A stretch of 7,200 bases of DNA from an uncultured Bacteroidales bacterium. Its GTDB lineage: Bacteria > Bacteroidota > Bacteroidia > Bacteroidales > P3. The position numbers were made by a program, and so were the translations under genes. The stretch is taken from NCBI GenBank assembly GCA_937915785.1, contig CALGGY010000090.1, forward strand, positions 1-7,200, in the 5' to 3' direction. A model generated the notes under the pieces. The model was given only the letters and a program-made list of their open reading frames with translations, was not told where the DNA came from and did not search any database. Positions 5,671 to 7,200 of the stretch are shown piece by piece (position 1 is the first letter of the stretch; each line of letters starts with the position of its first letter).

Positions 5671-7200
5671 ATGAAAAAAAAGTTAGAAACAATTACAAAA
5701 TTTTTAGTAACGGCTGTTGCTTTGACAGTCGTGGCTTCGTGTGCCAAGGAAGATATTGGCGACGTAACCCAACTTCTCCCCAAAGGAGTTGAAAGAAACA
5801 TCAATGCCAAAGCCGACCTGCCAAGTTCCGCAGCCTCGTCCGACAAGGCCTACATCGATTACCAGAATGGAAACGCATCCCACAAGGTTCTTTGGAATCT
5901 TAGCGATCAAATCAATGTAAACGGCGACGTTTTGGGCGAGATAATGCTCCACAACGATTTTGCCAGTCCCCGTGCCGAATTCGGTGGCCTTACCCATGCC
6001 ATGACTTCGGGTAGCAACGAGGTTTATTGGGCTGTTTACCCCACTACTTTAGTCGGTACCTACACCAACGGCATCCCTGCCAATTTCACACCCAACACCC
6101 TCACCGTTGACCTGCCCAATGTAAGGACCTACAACGTTACCGAAAATCCCCTTCAGGACAATACCTACATGGCAGCCTACGCCAGCGTCCCCCAGGGCGA
6201 AACCGACATTGTTTTCCAGATGAAGAACCTCACTTCGGTGCTGCGTATCAACCTGCAGGCCTCGGCAGCCACTGCCGGCGTCAGCACCAGCACCCATGCC
6301 ACACGTATTGTGTTCAGCAGCCCGTCGGCAATGCTCAGCGGCGCTTTCGAAGCCAACACCAACATCGAGCTTACCGCCGGTGCCAACGCTTACGACAACT
6401 TCACAGTTTATCTTACCGATGGCACAAACAACTACGTTGACATTGCCAACGGAGCCGTTGTTTTCGTGGCCCTGCCCGCCATGAGAGCCGGCAACCTTAT
6501 AATGCGCGTGTATAACGACGAGGGTTATTATTATACCAACAGCGCCTCCAATATCTCGTTGGCACGTAGCTCTTTGTACACAAGCAACATGAATAACATC
6601 GTTTTCAACGAAGAACCCCGTTTCGCCATTAGCGTTGACAAATTCGCCACTTTCGCACCCGGCAACCTGCAGCACAATCCCGCCTCCGGCGACTGGCGTT
6701 TTGCCACCGAGCAGTACGATTTCATCGGTACCGACAACAACAATACCGCCGCTTCGTACAACGGTTGGATAGACCTCTTTGGATGGGGAACCAGCGGCTA
6801 CGACAACACAGCCAACGATGCAAACGCCATCAATTTCCACCCCTACGACACTTCTTCGGCAGAAATCGGTGCCACCAACAACGTATATGGCTATGGCCCT
6901 TCCTCAAACATGACCGACGGCAGCCTTGTTGGCACCAGCCAACTCTACGACTGGGGTAAAATGAACCGCATCAGCAATCCAAAAACCAACGAAATAGACC
7001 CCGCCGGCACTTGGCGCAGCTTGACAGCATCCGAATGGGAGTTCGTCCTCAACACCCGTTCCGCCGCTACAGTGAATGGTACAACTAACGCTCGTTTCGT
7101 GAAAGCTAGAGTTTGCGGCGTGAACGGACTTATAATCTTCCCCGACGACTATATCAATGTTGGCCACCAACTTCGCGATATCAACGATGCCACAAGCCAG
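5671..7200 (+). CDS. Surface lipoprotein: fimbrillin-like N-terminal region plus a second Bacteroidales extracellular domain, 3'-truncated
   Basis: 510 codons open to the window's right edge with no stop. The ATG follows an A-rich leader typical of this phylum. Residues 1-23 are a lipoprotein signal peptide (MKKK, a hydrophobic core, lipobox VASC with lipidated Cys24). C-AKED directly after the cysteine fits the Bacteroidetes surface lipoprotein export signal K-(D/E)2, so the protein is probably on the cell surface. Residues about 60-315 resemble fimbrillin/Mfa-like proteins: VLWNLSDQINVNG, VYWAVYP, MKNLTSVLRINL and SGAFEAN are the usual strands. From about 318 a second domain begins: FAPGNLQ (328-334), WRFATEQYDFIG (342 on), GWIDLFGWGTSG (365 on), TWRSLTASEWEF (447-458) and VNGLIIFPDDY (484-494). 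I know similar segments from many Bacteroidales surface proteins but no accepted name. Pilus subunit, adhesin or glycan binder are all possible. Confidence 0.82.
   Translation, partial: MKKKLETITKFLVTAVALTVVASCAKEDIGDVTQLLPKGVERNINAKADLPSSAASSDKAYIDYQNGNASHKVLWNLSDQINVNGDVLGEIMLHNDFASPRAEFGGLTHAMTSGSNEVYWAVYPTTLVGTYTNGIPANFTPNTLTVDLPNVRTYNVTENPLQDNTYMAAYASVPQGETDIVFQMKNLTSVLRINLQASAATAGVSTSTHATRIVFSSPSAMLSGAFEANTNIELTAGANAYDNFTVYLTDGTNNYVDIANGAVVFVALPAMRAGNLIMRVYNDEGYYYTNSASNISLARSSLYTSNMNNIVFNEEPRFAISVDKFATFAPGNLQHNPASGDWRFATEQYDFIGTDNNNTAASYNGWIDLFGWGTSGYDNTANDANAINFHPYDTSSAEIGATNNVYGYGPSSNMTDGSLVGTSQLYDWGKMNRISNPKTNEIDPAGTWRSLTASEWEFVLNTRSAATVNGTTNARFVKARVCGVNGLIIFPDDYINVGHQLRDINDATSQ

Noticed and set aside
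6049..6840. 263-residue open frame on the minus strand
   Set aside because: It is Gly/Val-rich without family motifs and lies wholly opposite the lipoprotein gene, whose signal peptide and domains are clear.

Overview
The window looks like a chromosomal stretch from a member of the Bacteroidetes, most likely order Bacteroidales; I cannot name the genus. Four things support this: a secreted C10 peptidase that carries a BACON domain and a type IX secretion (T9SS) sorting domain; a fimbrillin-like surface lipoprotein with a K-(D/E)2 export signal after the lipobox cysteine; promoters of the TTTG / TAnnTTTG type; and A-rich start regions without Shine-Dalgarno sequences. Coding regions are moderately GC-rich, while the main intergenic region is very AT-rich and full of A and T homopolymers.

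Layout. (1) 1-1737, + strand: the 3' part of a C10 (streptopain-type) cysteine peptidase gene, entering the window just before its catalytic cysteine codon and closed by a good intrinsic terminator at 1763-1793. (2) 1853-2828, + strand: a two-gene unit with a CMP/dCMP-type nucleobase/nucleoside deaminase followed 7 nt later by a GNAT acetyltransferase. The acetyltransferase C-terminus is written by a short tandem repeat that continues into the convergent intergenic gap. (3) 4981-2855, - strand: a two-gene unit with a MauE/DoxX-like membrane protein fused to a thioredoxin domain, followed 18 nt later by a YqhD/BdhA-type iron-dependent alcohol dehydrogenase. (4) 4982-5670: a 689-nt AT-rich divergent intergenic region. 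It holds two well-formed Bacteroidetes promoters facing right and a long leader. (5) 5671-7200, + strand: the 5' 510 codons of a large surface lipoprotein, open at the window's right edge. It has a fimbrillin-like N-terminal part and a second, widespread but poorly named Bacteroidales domain.

How it fits together: both ends of the window encode exported proteins, one through T9SS and one through lipoprotein surface export. The middle holds small metabolic and redox genes. No mobile element, RNA gene or CRISPR array is visible. The points most worth a second look are the promoter of the lipoprotein gene, where an A9 tract lies inside the -33/-7 spacer and could in principle slip; the unnamed C-terminal domain of the lipoprotein; and the predicted periplasmic dithiol pair (CxC plus CGYC) in the MauE-thioredoxin fusion. 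I do not see a clearly new multi-gene system.
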